A stretch of 64,000 nucleotides of DNA, from contig JAUCBJ010003580.1 of the NCBI GenBank assembly GCA_032718475.1, positions 24,027 through 88,026 of the forward strand. The letters run 5' to 3'. A program made the position numbers and the translations under genes. This stretch comes from Nemertoderma westbladi (Eukaryota > Xenacoelomorpha > Nemertodermatida > Nemertodermatidae). Shown here piece by piece: positions 10,677 to 22,558 of the stretch. The notes under the pieces were generated by a model. The model was not told the DNA's origin. It was given only the letters and a program-made list of their open reading frames with translations, and ran no database searches. Every line of letters begins with the position of its first letter. The stretch's first letter is position 1.

Positions 10677-11385
10677 ATATGGGTACCGCTGTGGGGCGAG
10701 CCACGAATTAATCGAGCTTAGTGTATGGGTACCGCTGTGGGGCGAGCCACGAATTAAGCGAGCTTAGTGTATGGGTACCGCTGTGGGGCGAGCCACGAAT
10801 TAAGCGAGCTTAGTGTATGGGTACCGCTGTGGGGCGAGCCACGAATTAAGCGAGCTTAGTGTATGGGTACCGCTGTGGGGCGAGCCACGAATTAATCGAG
10901 CTTAGTGTATGGGTACCGCTGTGGGGCGAGCCACGAATTAACCGAGCTTAGAATATGGGTACCGCTGTGGGGCGAGCCGCGAATTAAGCGAGCTTAGAAT
11001 ATGGGTGCCGCTGTGGGGCGAGCCTCGAATTAAGCGAGCTTAGAATATGGGTACCACTGTGGGGCAGCCGCGAATTAAGCGAGCTTAGAATATGGGTACC
11101 GCTGTGGGGCGAGCCGCGAATTAAGCGAGCTTAGAATATGGGTGCCGCTGTGGGGCGAGCCTCGAATTAAGCGAGCTTAGAATATGGGTACCGCTGTGGG
11201 GCAGCCGCGAATTAAGCGAGCTTAGAATATGGGTACCGTTGTGGGGCGAGCCGCGAATTAAGCGAGCTTAGAATATGGGTGCCGCTGTGGGGCGAGCCTC
11301 GAATTAAGCGAGCTTAGAATATGGGTACCGCTGTGGGGCAAACCTCGAATTAAACGAGCTTATAATATGGGTACCGCTATGGGTC
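10677..11385. repeat. 46-bp minisatellite, about 15 units, LRRIQ1 intron 2
   Basis: The unit holds ATGGGTACCGCTGTGGGGCG, then AGCC(A/G)CGAATTAA, then GCGAGCTTAG. Early units carry GTGT after TTAG and later units AAT. A 3-unit higher-order pattern (GTACC/CGAGCCGCG, GTGCC/CGAGCCTCG, GTACC/CAGCCGCG) is visible after about 10960. The core GGGGCGAGCCACGAA is shared with copies near 60.4 kb. Confidence 0.93.
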
Positions 11386-11474
11386 TTGTTCCAATGTCTC
11401 ATACTGCCACTTACTGAACCGAGGACTATCATATTTAGTTCGTATATAGTTTTACTGTACTTTTATTGTTTTAG

Positions 11475-11647
11475 GAGGATTTAGACTTGGGTTTTATGGA
11501 GCCGTCGTCAAACATAAACCAAATGGTGAGTGGAGAAATCAGTCACGGCGAGTCATCCCAAGCCTGGGTTGCCGGTAATACGCAGAGAACAACAAACCTT
11601 GACGGACATCGATCTGATCGGAAACAGGGAAAGATATCGCAGGAATG
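11475..11647 (+). CDS. LRRIQ1: LRRIQ1 exon C: linker ending in the KISQEW block
   Basis: The acceptor is TTATTGTTTTAG. The exon opens EDLDLGFMEPSS and contains SSQAWVAGNTQ, which matches a conserved QAW element. It ends in RKQGKISQEW, with the Trp codon split TG|G before the donor GTTAGT at 11648. The continuation WGF in the next exon completes the K-I-S-x-E-W-G-F block of LRRIQ1. An alternative, more consensus donor at 11526 (ATG|GTGAGT) would lose these blocks and break the frame with exon D. The last 18 bases of this exon are also the first bases of the intron 3 satellite unit. Confidence 0.9.
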
Positions 11648-14600
11648 GTTAGTCTGGCTAAACCCAACTAAAAATAACTAAAGATATCGCAGGAATGGTT
11701 TGTCGTGCTAAACCCAACTAAAAATAACTAAAGATATCACAGGAATGGTTAGTCTGGCTAAACCCAACTAATTATAACTAAAAGATATCGCAGGAATGGT
11801 TAGTCTGGCTAAACCCAACTAAAAATATCTAAAAGATATCGCAGGAATAGTTAGTCTGGCTAAACCCAACTAAAAATAACTAAAGATATAGCAGAAATGG
11901 TTAGTCTGGCTAAACCCAACTAAAAATAACTAAAGATATCGCAGGAATGGTTAGTCTGGCTAAACCCAACTAAAAATAACTAAAAGATATCGCAGGAATG
12001 GTTAGTCTGGCTAAACCCAACTAAAAATATCTAAAAGATATCGCAGGAATAGTTAGTCTGGCTAAACCCAACTAAAAATAACTAAAAGATATCGCAGGAA
12101 TGGTTAGTCTGGCTAAACCCAACTAAAAATAACTAAAGATATCGTAGAAATGGTTTGTCTGGCTAAACCCAACTAAAAATAACTAAAGATATCGCAGGAA
12201 TGGTTAGTCTGGCTAAACCCAACTAAAAATAACTAAAAGATATCGCAGGAATGGTTAGTCTGGCTAAACCCAACTAAAAATAACTAAAAGATATCACAGG
12301 AATGGTTAGTCTGGCTAAACCCAACTAAAAATAACTAAAAGATATCGCTGGAATGGTTAGTCTGGCTAAACCCAACTAAAAATAACTAAAAGATATCACA
12401 GGAATGGTTAGTCTGGCTAAACCCAACTAAAAATAACTAAAAGATATCGCAGGAATGGTTAGTCTGGCTAAACCCAACTAAAAATAACTAAAAGAGATCG
12501 CAGGAATGGTTAGTCTGGCTAAACCCAACTAAAAATAACTAAAAGATATCGCAGGAATGGTTAGTCTGGCTAAACCCAACTAAAAATAACTAAAAGATAT
12601 CGCAGGAATGGTTAGTCTGGCTAAACCCAACTAAAAATAACTAAAAGAGATCGCAGGAATGGTTAGTCTGGCTAAACCCAACTAAAAATAACTAAAAGAT
12701 ATCGCAGGAATGGTTAGTCTGGCTAAACCCAACTAAAAATAACTAAAAGATATCGCAGGAATGGTTAGTCTGGCTAAACCCAACTAAAAATAACTAAAAG
12801 ATATCGCAGGAATGGTTAGTCTTGCTAAACCCAACTAAAAATAACTAAAGATATCGCAGGAATGGTTAGTCTTGCTAAACCCAACTAAAAATAACTAAAG
12901 ATATCGCAGGAATGGTTAGTCTGGCTAAACCCAACTAAAAATAACTAAAAGATATCGCAGGAATGGTTAGTCTGGCTAAACCCAACTAAAAATAACTAAA
13001 AGATATCGCAGGAATGGTTAGTCTGGCTAAACCCAACTAAAAATAACTAAAAGATATCGCAGGAATGGTTAGTCTGGCTAAACCCAACTAAAAATAACTA
13101 AAAGATATCGCAGGAATGGTTAGTCTGGCTAAACCCAACTAAAAATAACTAAAAGATATCGCAGGAATGGTTAGTCTGGCTAAACCCAACTAAAAATAAC
13201 TAAAAGATATCGCAGGAATGGTTAGTCTGGCTAAACCCAACTAAAAATAACTAAAAGATATCGCAGGAATGGTTAGTCTGGCTAAACCCAACTAAAAATA
13301 ACTAAAAGATATCGCAGGAATGGTTAGTCTGGCTAAACCCAACTAAAAATATCTAAAAGATATCGCAGGAATGGTTAGTCTGGCTAAACCCAACTAAAAA
13401 TAACTAAAAGATATCGCAGGAATGGTTAGTCTGGCTAAACCCAACTAAAAATAACTAAAGATATTGCAGGAATGGTTCGTCTGGCTAAACCCAATTAAAA
13501 ATAATTAAAGATATCGCAGGAATGGTTCGTCTGGCTAAACCCAATTAAAAATAATTAAAGATATCGCAGGAATGGTTAGTCTGGCTAAACCCAACTAAAA
13601 ATATCTAAAAGATATCGCAGGAATGTAGTCTGGCTAAACCCAACTAAAAATAACTAAAAGATATCGCAGGAATGGTTAGTCTGGCTAAACCCAACTAAAA
13701 ATAACTAAAGATATTGCAGGAATGGTTCGTCTGGCTAAACCCAATTAAAAATAATTAAAGATATCGCAGGAATGGTTAGTCTGGCTAAACCCAACTAAAA
13801 ATATCTAAAAGATATCGCAGGAATGGTTAGTCTGGCTAAACCCAACTAAAAATAACTAAAGATATTGCAGGAATGGTTCGTCTGGCTAAACCCAATTAAA
13901 AATAATTAAAGATATCGCAGGAATGGTTAGTCTGGCTAAACCCAACTAAAAATATCTAAAAGATATCGCAGGAATGGTTAGTCTGGCTAAACCCAACTAA
14001 AAATAACTAAAAGATATCGCAGGAATGGTTAGTCTGGCTAAACCCAACTAAAAATAACTAAAGATATTGCAGGAATGGTTCGTCTGGCTAAACCCAATTA
14101 AAAATAACTAAAAGATATCGCAGGAATGGTTCGTCTGGCTAAACCCAACTAAAAATAACTAAAAGAGATCGCAGGAATGGTTAGTCTGGCTAAACCCAAC
14201 TAAAAATAACTAAAAGATATCGCAGGAATGGTTAGTCTGGCTAAACCCAACTAAAAATAACTAAAAGATATCGCAGGAATGGTTAGTCTGGCTAAACCCA
14301 ACTAAAAATAACTAAAAGATATCACAGGAATGGTTAGTCTGGCTAAACCCAACTAAAAATAACTAAAAGATATCGCAGGAATGGTTAGTCTGGCTAAACC
14401 CAACTAAAAATAACTAAAAGATATCGCAGGAATGGTTAGTCTGGCTAAACCCAACTAAAAATAACTAAAAGATATCGCAGGAATGGTTAGTCTGGCTAAA
14501 CCCAACTAAAAATAACTAAAAGATATCGCAGGAATGGTTAGTCTGCCTAAACCCAACTAAAAATATCTAAAAGATATCGCAGGAATAGTTAGTCTGGCTA

Positions 14601-17600
14601 AACCCAACTAAAAATAACTAAAGATATAGCAGAAATGGTTAGTCTGGCTAAACCCAACTAAAAATAACTAAAGATATCGCAGGAATGGTTAGTCTGGCTA
14701 AACCCAACTAAAAATAACTAAAAGATATCGCAGGAATGGTTAGTCTGGCTAAACCCAACTAAAAATATCTAAAAGATATCGCAGGAATAGTTAGTCTGGC
14801 TAAACCCAACTAAAAATAACTAAAAGATATCGCAGGAATGGTTAGTCTGGCTAAACCCAACTAAAAATATCTAAAAGATGTCGCAGGAATAGTTAGTCTG
14901 GCTAAACCCAACTAAAAATAACTAAAAGATATCGCAGGAATGGTTAGTCTGGCTAAACCCAACTAAAAATAACTAAAGATATCGTAGAAATGGTTTGTCT
15001 GGCTAAACCCAACTATAAATAACTAAAGATATATCAGGAATGGTTAGACTGGCTAAACCCAACTAAAAATAACTAAAGATATCGCAGGAATGGTTTGTCG
15101 TGCTAAACCCAACTAAAAATAACTAAAGATATCACAGGAATGGTTAGTCTGGCTAAACCCAACTAAAAATAACTAAAAGATATCGCAGGAATGGTTAGTC
15201 TGGCTAAACCCAACTAAAAATATCTAAAAGATATCGCAGGAATAGTTAGTCTGGCTAAACCCAACTAAAAATAACTAAAAGATATCGCAGGAATGGTTAG
15301 TCTGGCTAAACCCAACTAAAAATAACTAAAAGATATCGCAGGAATGGTTAGTCTGGCTAAACCCAACTAAAAATAACTAAAAGATATCGCAGGAATGGTT
15401 AGTCTGGCTAAACCCAACTAAAAATATCTAAAAGATATCGCAGGAATGGTTAGTCTGGCTAAACCCAACTAAAAATAACTAAAAGATATCGCAGGAATGG
15501 TTAGTCTGGCTAAACCCAACTAAAAATAACTAAAAGATATCACAGGAATGGTTAGTCTGGCTAAACCCAACTAAAAATAACTAAAAGATATCGCTGGAAT
15601 GGTTAGTCTGGCTAAACCCAACTAAAAATAACTAAAAGATATCACAGGAATGGTTAGTCTGGCTAAACCCAACTAAAAATAACTAAAAGATATCGCAGGA
15701 ATGGTTAGTCTGGCTAAACCCAACTAAAAATAACTAAAAGATATCGCAGGAATGGTTAGTCTGGCTAAACCCAACTAAAAATAACTAAAAGATATCGCAG
15801 GAATGGTTAGTCTTGCTAAACCCAACTAAAAATAACTAAAGATATCGCAGGAATGGTTAGTCTTGCTAAACCCAACTAAAAATAACTAAAGATATCGCAG
15901 GAATGGTTAGTCTGGCTAAACCCAACTAAAAATAACTAAAAGATATCGCAGGAATGGTTAGTCTGGCTAAACCCAACTAAAAATAACTAAAAGATATCGC
16001 AGGAATGGTTAGTCTGGCTAAACCCAACTAAAAATAACTAAAAGATATCGCAGGAATGGTTAGTCTGGCTAAACCCAACTAAACATAACTAAAAGATATC
16101 GCAGGAATGGTTAGTCTGGCTAAACCCAACTAAAAATAACTAAAAGATATCGCAGGAATGGTTAGTCTGGCTAAACCCAACTAAAAATAACTAAAAGATA
16201 TCGCAGGAATGGTTAGTCTGGCTAAACCCAACTAAAAATAACTAAAAGATATCGCAGGAATGGTTAGTCTGGCTAAACCCAACTAAAAATATCTAAAAGA
16301 TATCGCAGGAATGGTTAGTCTGGCTAAACCCAACTAAAAATAACTAAAAGATATCGCAGGAATGGTTAGTCTGGCTAAACCCAACTAAAAATAACTAAAG
16401 ATATTGCAGGAATGGTTCGTCTGGCTAAACCCAATTAAAAATAATTAAAGATATCGCAGGAATGGTTCGTCTGGCTAAACCCAACTAAAAATAACTAAAG
16501 ATATTGCAGGAATGGTTCGTCTGGCTAAACCCAATTAAAAATAACTAAAAGATATCGCAGGAATGGTTCGTCTGGCTAAACCCAACTAAAAATAACTAAA
16601 AGAGATCGCAGGAATGGTTAGTCTGGCTAAACCCAACTAAAAATAACTAAAAGATATCGCAGGAATGGTTAGTCTGGCTAAACCCAACTAAAAATAACTA
16701 AAAGATATCGCAGGAATGGTTAGTCTGGCTAAACCCAACTAAAAATAACTAAAAGATATCGCAGGAATGGTTAGTCTTGCTAAACCCAACTAAAAATAAC
16801 TAAAGATATCGCAGGAATGGTTAGTCTTGCTAAACCCAACTAAAAATAACTAAAGATATCGCAGGAATGGTTAGTCTGGCTAAACCCAACTAAAAATAAC
16901 TAAAAGATATCGCAGGAATGGTTAGTCTGGCTAAACCCAACTAAAAATAACTAAAAGATATCGCAGGAATGGTTAGTCTGGCTAAACCCAACTAAAAATA
17001 ACTAAAAGATATCGCAGGAATGGTTAGTCTGGCTAAACCCAACTAAAAATAACTAAAGATATTGCAGGAATGGTTCGTCTGGCTAAACCCAATTAAAAAT
17101 AATTAAAGATATCGCAGGAATGGTTCGTCTGGCTAAACCCAACTAAAAATAACTAAAGATATTGCAGGAATGGTTCGTCTGGCTAAACCCAATTAAAAAT
17201 AACTAAAAGATATCGCAGGAATGGTTAGTCTGGCTAAACCCAACTAAAAATATCTAAAAGATGTCGCAGGAATAGTTAGTCTGGCTAAACCCAACTAAAA
17301 ATAACTAAAAGATATCGCAGGAATGGTTAGTCTGGCTAAACCCAACTAAAAATAACTAAAGATATCGTAGAAATGGTTTGTCTGGCTAAACCCAACTATA
17401 AATAACTAAAGATATATCAGGAATGGTTAGACTGGCTAAACCCAACTAAAAATAACTAAAGATATCGCAGGAATGGTTTGTCGTGCTAAACCCAACTAAA
17501 AATAACTAAAGATATCACAGGAATGGTTAGTCTGGCTAAACCCAACTAAAAATAACTAAAAGATATCGCAGGAATGGTTAGTCTGGCTAAACCCAACTAA

Positions 17601-20320
17601 AAATATCTAAAAGATATCGCAGGAATAGTTAGTCTGGCTAAACCCAACTAAAAATAACTAAAAGATATCGCAGGAATGGTTAGTCTGGCTAAACCCAACT
17701 AAAAATAACTAAAAGATATCGCAGGAATGGTTAGTCTGGCTAAACCCAACTAAAAATAACTAAAAGATATCGCAGGAATGGTTAGTCTGGCTAAACCCAA
17801 CTAAAAATATCTAAAAGATATCGCAGGAATGGTTAGTCTGGCTAAACCCAACTAAAAATAACTAAAAGATATCGCAGGAATGGTTAGTCTGGCTAAACCC
17901 AACTAAAAATAACTAAAAGATATCACAGGAATGGTTAGTCTGGCTAAACCCAACTAAAAATAACTAAAAGATATCGCTGGAATGGTTAGTCTGGCTAAAC
18001 CCAACTAAAAATAACTAAAAGATATCACAGGAATGGTTAGTCTGGCTAAACCCAACTAAAAATAACTAAAAGATATCGCAGGAATGGTTAGTCTGGCTAA
18101 ACCCAACTAAAAATAACTAAAAGATATCGCAGGAATGGTTAGTCTGGCTAAACCCAACTAAAAATAACTAAAAGATATCGCAGGAATGGTTAGTCTTGCT
18201 AAACCCAACTAAAAATAACTAAAGATATCGCAGGAATGGTTAGTCTTGCTAAACCCAACTAAAAATAACTAAAGATATCGCAGGAATGGTTAGTCTGGCT
18301 AAACCCAACTAAAAATAACTAAAAGATATCGCAGGAATGGTTAGTCTGGCTAAACCCAACTAAAAATAACTAAAAGATATCGCAGGAATGGTTAGTCTGG
18401 CTAAACCCAACTAAAAATAACTAAAAGATATCGCAGGAATGGTTAGTCTGGCTAAACCCAACTAAACATAACTAAAAGATATCGCAGGAATGGTTAGTCT
18501 GGCTAAACCCAACTAAAAATAACTAAAAGATATCGCAGGAATGGTTAGTCTGGCTAAACCCAACTAAAAATAACTAAAAGATATCGCAGGAATGGTTAGT
18601 CTGGCTAAACCCAACTAAAAATAACTAAAAGATATCGCAGGAATGGTTAGTCTGGCTAAACCCAACTAAAAATATCTAAAAGATATCGCAGGAATGGTTA
18701 GTCTGGCTAAACCCAACTAAAAATAACTAAAAGATATCGCAGGAATGGTTAGTCTGGCTAAACCCAACTAAAAATAACTAAAGATATTGCAGGAATGGTT
18801 CGTCTGGCTAAACCCAATTAAAAATAATTAAAGATATCGCAGGAATGGTTCGTCTGGCTAAACCCAACTAAAAATAACTAAAGATATTGCAGGAATGGTT
18901 CGTCTGGCTAAACCCAATTAAAAATAACTAAAAGATATCGCAGGAATGGTTCGTCTGGCTAAACCCAACTAAAAATAACTAAAAGAGATCGCAGGAATGG
19001 TTAGTCTGGCTAAACCCAACTAAAAATAACTAAAAGATATCGCAGGAATGGTTAGTCTGGCTAAACCCAACTAAAAATAACTAAAAGATATCGCAGGAAT
19101 GGTTAGTCTGGCTAAACCCAACTAAAAATAACTAAAAGATATCGCAGGAATGGTTAGTCTTGCTAAACCCAACTAAAAATAACTAAAGATATCGCAGGAA
19201 TGGTTAGTCTTGCTAAACCCAACTAAAAATAACTAAAGATATCGCAGGAATGGTTAGTCTGGCTAAACCCAACTAAAAATAACTAAAAGATATCGCAGGA
19301 ATGGTTAGTCTGGCTAAACCCAACTAAAAATAACTAAAAGATATCGCAGGAATGGTTAGTCTGGCTAAACCCAACTAAAAATAACTAAAAGATATCGCAG
19401 GAATGGTTAGTCTGGCTAAACCCAACTAAAAATAACTAAAGATATTGCAGGAATGGTTCGTCTGGCTAAACCCAATTAAAAATAATTAAAGATATCGCAG
19501 GAATGGTTCGTCTGGCTAAACCCAACTAAAAATAACTAAAGATATTGCAGGAATGGTTCGTCTGGCTAAACCCAATTAAAAATAACTAAAAGATATCGCA
19601 GGAATGGTTCGTCTGGCTAAACCCAACTAAAAATAACTAAAAGAGATCGCAGGAATGGTTAGTCTGGCTAAACCCAACTAAAAATAACTAAAAGATATCG
19701 CAGGAATGGTTAGTCTGGCTAAACCCAACTAAAAATAACTAAAAGATATCGCAGGAATGGTTAGTCTGGCTAAACCCAACTAAAAATATCTAAAAGATAT
19801 CGCAGGAATAGTTAGTCTGGCTAAACCCAACTAAAAATAACTAAAAGATATCGCAGGAATGGTTAGTCTGGCTAAACCCAACTAAAAATATCTAAAAGAT
19901 GTCGCAGGAATAGTTAGTCTGGCTAAACCCAACTAAAAATAACTAAAAGATATCGCAGGAATGGTTAGTCTGGCTAAACCCAACTAAAAATAACTAAAGA
20001 TATCGTAGAAATGGTTTGTCTGGCTAAACCCAACTAAAAATAACTAAAGATATAGCAGGAATGGTTAGACTGGCTAAACCCAACTAAAAATAACTAAAGA
20101 TATCGCAGGAATGGTTTGTCGTGCTAAACCCAACTAAAAATAACTAAAGATATCACAGGAATGGTTAGTCTGGCTAAACCCAACTAAAAATAACTAAAAG
20201 ATATCGCAGGAATGGTTAGTCTGGCTAAACCCAACTAAAAATATCTAAAAGATATCGCAGGAATAGTTAGTCTGGCTAAACCCAACTAAAAATAACTAAA
20301 AGATATCGCAGGAATGGTTA
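11630..20320. repeat. 50/51-bp satellite derived from the exon C/intron 3 junction, left part, about 172 units
   Basis: Each unit holds AAGATATCGCAGGAATG, then GTTAGTCTGG, then CTAAACCCAACTAAAAATAACT. The first unit overlaps the exon: 11630-11647 is coding and 11648 onward is intron. Point variants mark subfamilies: GTTCGT, GTTTGT, TCACAGG, TCGCTGG, AGAGATCG, ATCTAAAAG, GTCTTGC. Variant series repeat at about 2.38 and 2.64 kb (for example TATATCAGG...AGACTGG near 15030 and 17412, related to TATAGCAGG...AGACTGG near 20050), showing higher-order blocks. It ends where a LINE is inserted. Confidence 0.97.
11648..11653 (+). promoter_or_regulatory. 5' splice site of LRRIQ1 intron 3 (first of about 250 copies)
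   Basis: The hexamer GTTAGT follows GGAATG and is the donor needed to join exon C to exon D in frame. The same GGAATG|GTTAGT word recurs at 50/51-bp intervals for the next 15 kb. It is chosen over the copies because the protein homology stops here and the phase (2) fits exon D. Confidence 0.8.
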
Positions 20321-22558
20321 CTACTACTAGGATCGGCATGCTGCATTGCAGCTGCATTTTTAAGAATGCTGTGCCGGCTTGTCAACAAAATTGCACCGCC
20401 ACAACTCCCTATCACCCATGACATTTGCTAGATCATCCGCATCTTTAAGACCAGTGTCCTTTAAGATGCGTCTCAAGAAAGTCATGGGCTGTCCACCATG
20501 CTTATTCACTCCATGAGGCTGCCAAAGTACAAGATTATGCACTGGCTGGTCCTCACGGCGAAAGCAATGTCCTGCAAAGCGGAGGCGATTTTGTTCTAGT
20601 GTCAAGCTTGGGGGAACCAATGAGACACCTCCAACGTTATATAGTGTCTGGTTGGAGATGTGTGCATTGTACTTGACACAATGAACCCGGCGTAGCATTC
20701 TTGTGAATGTGCCATCCAGAGATTTGGTGTCCTCAGCAGTTAGAGCCCAGCATGGACTCCCGTAGAGGAGTACTGGAACTACTGCTGCTCTAAATAATCG
20801 GACCTTAAGTTTCCGATTAATTCTCGGTGACTTCCAAATCCTGGAAAGCCTATTCAAGGCTGCCCATGCCTTTCCCTTACGTATTCGAAGGTCCTCACCT
20901 GACTTCCGGATCCATGATCCCAGGTAACAGAAGTCGTCGACATGCTCAAGCATACCATCCTTTGAGCTTATGCTCATCCGATCAGAGACTTGCTGAGGAC
21001 TTTCAAAGTTAACTGTCAGAATTTTGGTCTTTCTGGAGTTAATAAAAAGACCAACACTAGAAGCAGCATGTTCTAATGAGCTGAGGAGCCGTTGGGCTCC
21101 CTCTAATGATTCTGAGAGTACTCCTAAGTCATCAGCAAAGTCTAGATCAGTTAGGTACTTGGCAGGATTTCCTCGACTTCTGGAGCCAGTAGGTGGAGTT
21201 ATCATCACCCCATCATCATTATGATGATCTAAGGACATGCGTAGAACATAGTCAACCACAATAATGAATAAGAATGGTGCAAGTGTGTCTCCTTGGAGGA
21301 CGCCCCATAACACTTCGAATGGTTCTGTGTCACCGTCAACAGTAGACACAAATGTTGTCGAACCATCGTATACTGATCTGATTGCTGCAATAATTTCATC
21401 AGGAATCCCATATAATGAAAGTATGCTGAACATACGTGAGCGAGAGACTGAATCAAAGGCCTTGAAGAAGTCAACAAAGATAACAGCCAGATGCCTGTCT
21501 TTCTTTTTTGATAACTCTTCAATTATCCTTCTAAGTGCCAAAATGGGCTCCATGGTCCCACGACCTTTACGGAACCCATTCTGATTTCCACGGAGCAGTC
21601 TCTCAATGGGATCCCTGATGCGATTTAATAGAATCCTATTGTATAGCTTTGCAGCAATCGAGATCAATGAGATTCCCCGAAAAGAACCATAGAGTGTTAG
21701 GTTGCCCTTCTTGGGAACTGGCACCAACTTATTTGTTTTCATTTCTTGTGGGACTCTTGTTGTACGGTACATGTCTACTATGATGGGATAGATGAGCTTT
21801 AAACACTCAGGTATTTTAAAGACCTCAGGGGGAACACCATCTACTCCACTGGCACGATTGGTCTTAATGCTCTTTGCAGCAGCCTTCACTTCTGCAAAGG
21901 AGATATCGCCAATGGGAATATCTGGGAGTACAGACTCAGACACCTTTACTTCTATAAAGTTATCAGGCAATACCCTGTCATTATTGAGGAGTTTTTCAAA
22001 GTGGGCTTTCCAACCATTGAGGCGATCGGCTGGTGATTCTGCCTTAACCTTGGTGGTTGGTTGGCTTTTCCGCCCAGTAAGCAGATTGATCGATTTCCAT
22101 GCCTGGGATGATTGCCTGCTGTCGTCAGCATCATTGATGGCATCAACCTGTTGGTTTATTAGCTCCTGTAGATTAACAGAGTACTGCCTGTTCAGGGACC
22201 TAGATGCAGCCTTAACTGCATTCTTGGCCGCTGTAGTCTGTTTGAGTCGGGACTCTTTCTGCGCCTTATGAAGGTCATTTCGGCGCTTTTGAATTTTGTT
22301 GTCAGTCCAGGGGGCCCTTTTCCTGTTTCGAGGGTATACAGGAACTGTTTCTGCAGCTGCTAACTTAACTGCTTCTGTAAAGGCAGTATAGCCCTCACAG
22401 TGATCTGCCGCCTCAGAGGCAAGAGCCTCATACCTGTTGCTCAGCTGTAGTGTGAAGCTGGATCTCACACTTGGCTGTTGCAACAGAGAGGACCAGTCAT
22501 GCCGCGGCAAGGCAGATTTCGTTGTTCTGCTAGCACGCAGACTAAGTCTTACCTTGGC
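20321..22558 (-). mobile_element. 5'-truncated LINE (RTE-like) inserted in the intron 3 satellite
   Basis: The element lies on the minus strand, so its 3' end is at 20321 with a CTA/TAG-type microsatellite tail (CTACTACTAG on the + strand). The 12-bp word CAGGAATGGTTA occurs on both sides (20309-20320 and 22559-22570) and fits a target-site duplication inside a satellite unit. The 5' end falls in the last residues of the endonuclease domain. That is normal for 5' truncation by target-primed reverse transcription. Fragments of the same 3' end occur at 1641-1937 and 58852-59031. Confidence 0.92.
20360..22510 (-). CDS. LINE reverse transcriptase, open reading frame uninterrupted
   Basis: This reverse transcriptase for target-primed reverse transcription has all main blocks: PVPKKGNLTLYGSFRGISL (blocks 1-2), QNGFRKGRGTMEPILALRR, VIFVDFFKAFDS with the first catalytic Asp, GVLQGDTLAPFLF, and LDFADDLGVLSES with the catalytic Asp pair. 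A thumb and C-terminal region follow (FCYLGSWI, RLFRAAVVPVLLYGS), ending ...VDKPAQHS. The frame stays open upstream of 22510 to the element edge; the upstream residues (AKVRLSLRAS) are the end of the lost endonuclease domain. No ATG start is supported and 22510 is only a TTG. The lack of stops over 716 codons suggests a fairly recent insertion, but without the endonuclease it is unlikely to move on its own. Confidence 0.9.
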   Translation of the reverse strand: MPRHDWSSLLQQPSVRSSFTLQLSNRYEALASEAADHCEGYTAFTEAVKLAAAETVPVYPRNRKRAPWTDNKIQKRRNDLHKAQKESRLKQTTAAKNAVKAASRSLNRQYSVNLQELINQQVDAINDADDSRQSSQAWKSINLLTGRKSQPTTKVKAESPADRLNGWKAHFEKLLNNDRVLPDNFIEVKVSESVLPDIPIGDISFAEVKAAAKSIKTNRASGVDGVPPEVFKIPECLKLIYPIIVDMYRTTRVPQEMKTNKLVPVPKKGNLTLYGSFRGISLISIAAKLYNRILLNRIRDPIERLLRGNQNGFRKGRGTMEPILALRRIIEELSKKKDRHLAVIFVDFFKAFDSVSRSRMFSILSLYGIPDEIIAAIRSVYDGSTTFVSTVDGDTEPFEVLWGVLQGDTLAPFLFIIVVDYVLRMSLDHHNDDGVMITPPTGSRSRGNPAKYLTDLDFADDLGVLSESLEGAQRLLSSLEHAASSVGLFINSRKTKILTVNFESPQQVSDRMSISSKDGMLEHVDDFCYLGSWIRKSGEDLRIRKGKAWAALNRLSRIWKSPRINRKLKVRLFRAAVVPVLLYGSPCWALTAEDTKSLDGTFTRMLRRVHCVKYNAHISNQTLYNVGGVSLVPPSLTLEQNRLRFAGHCFRREDQPVHNLVLWQPHGVNKHGGQPMTFLRRILKDTGLKDADDLANVMGDRELWRCNFVDKPAQHS

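Noticed and set aside
11523-11530. Stronger donor ATG|GTGAGT inside exon C
   Set aside because: Using it would remove the conserved QAW and KISQEW blocks and give phase 0, which does not fit exon D; it might serve as a rare alternative site.
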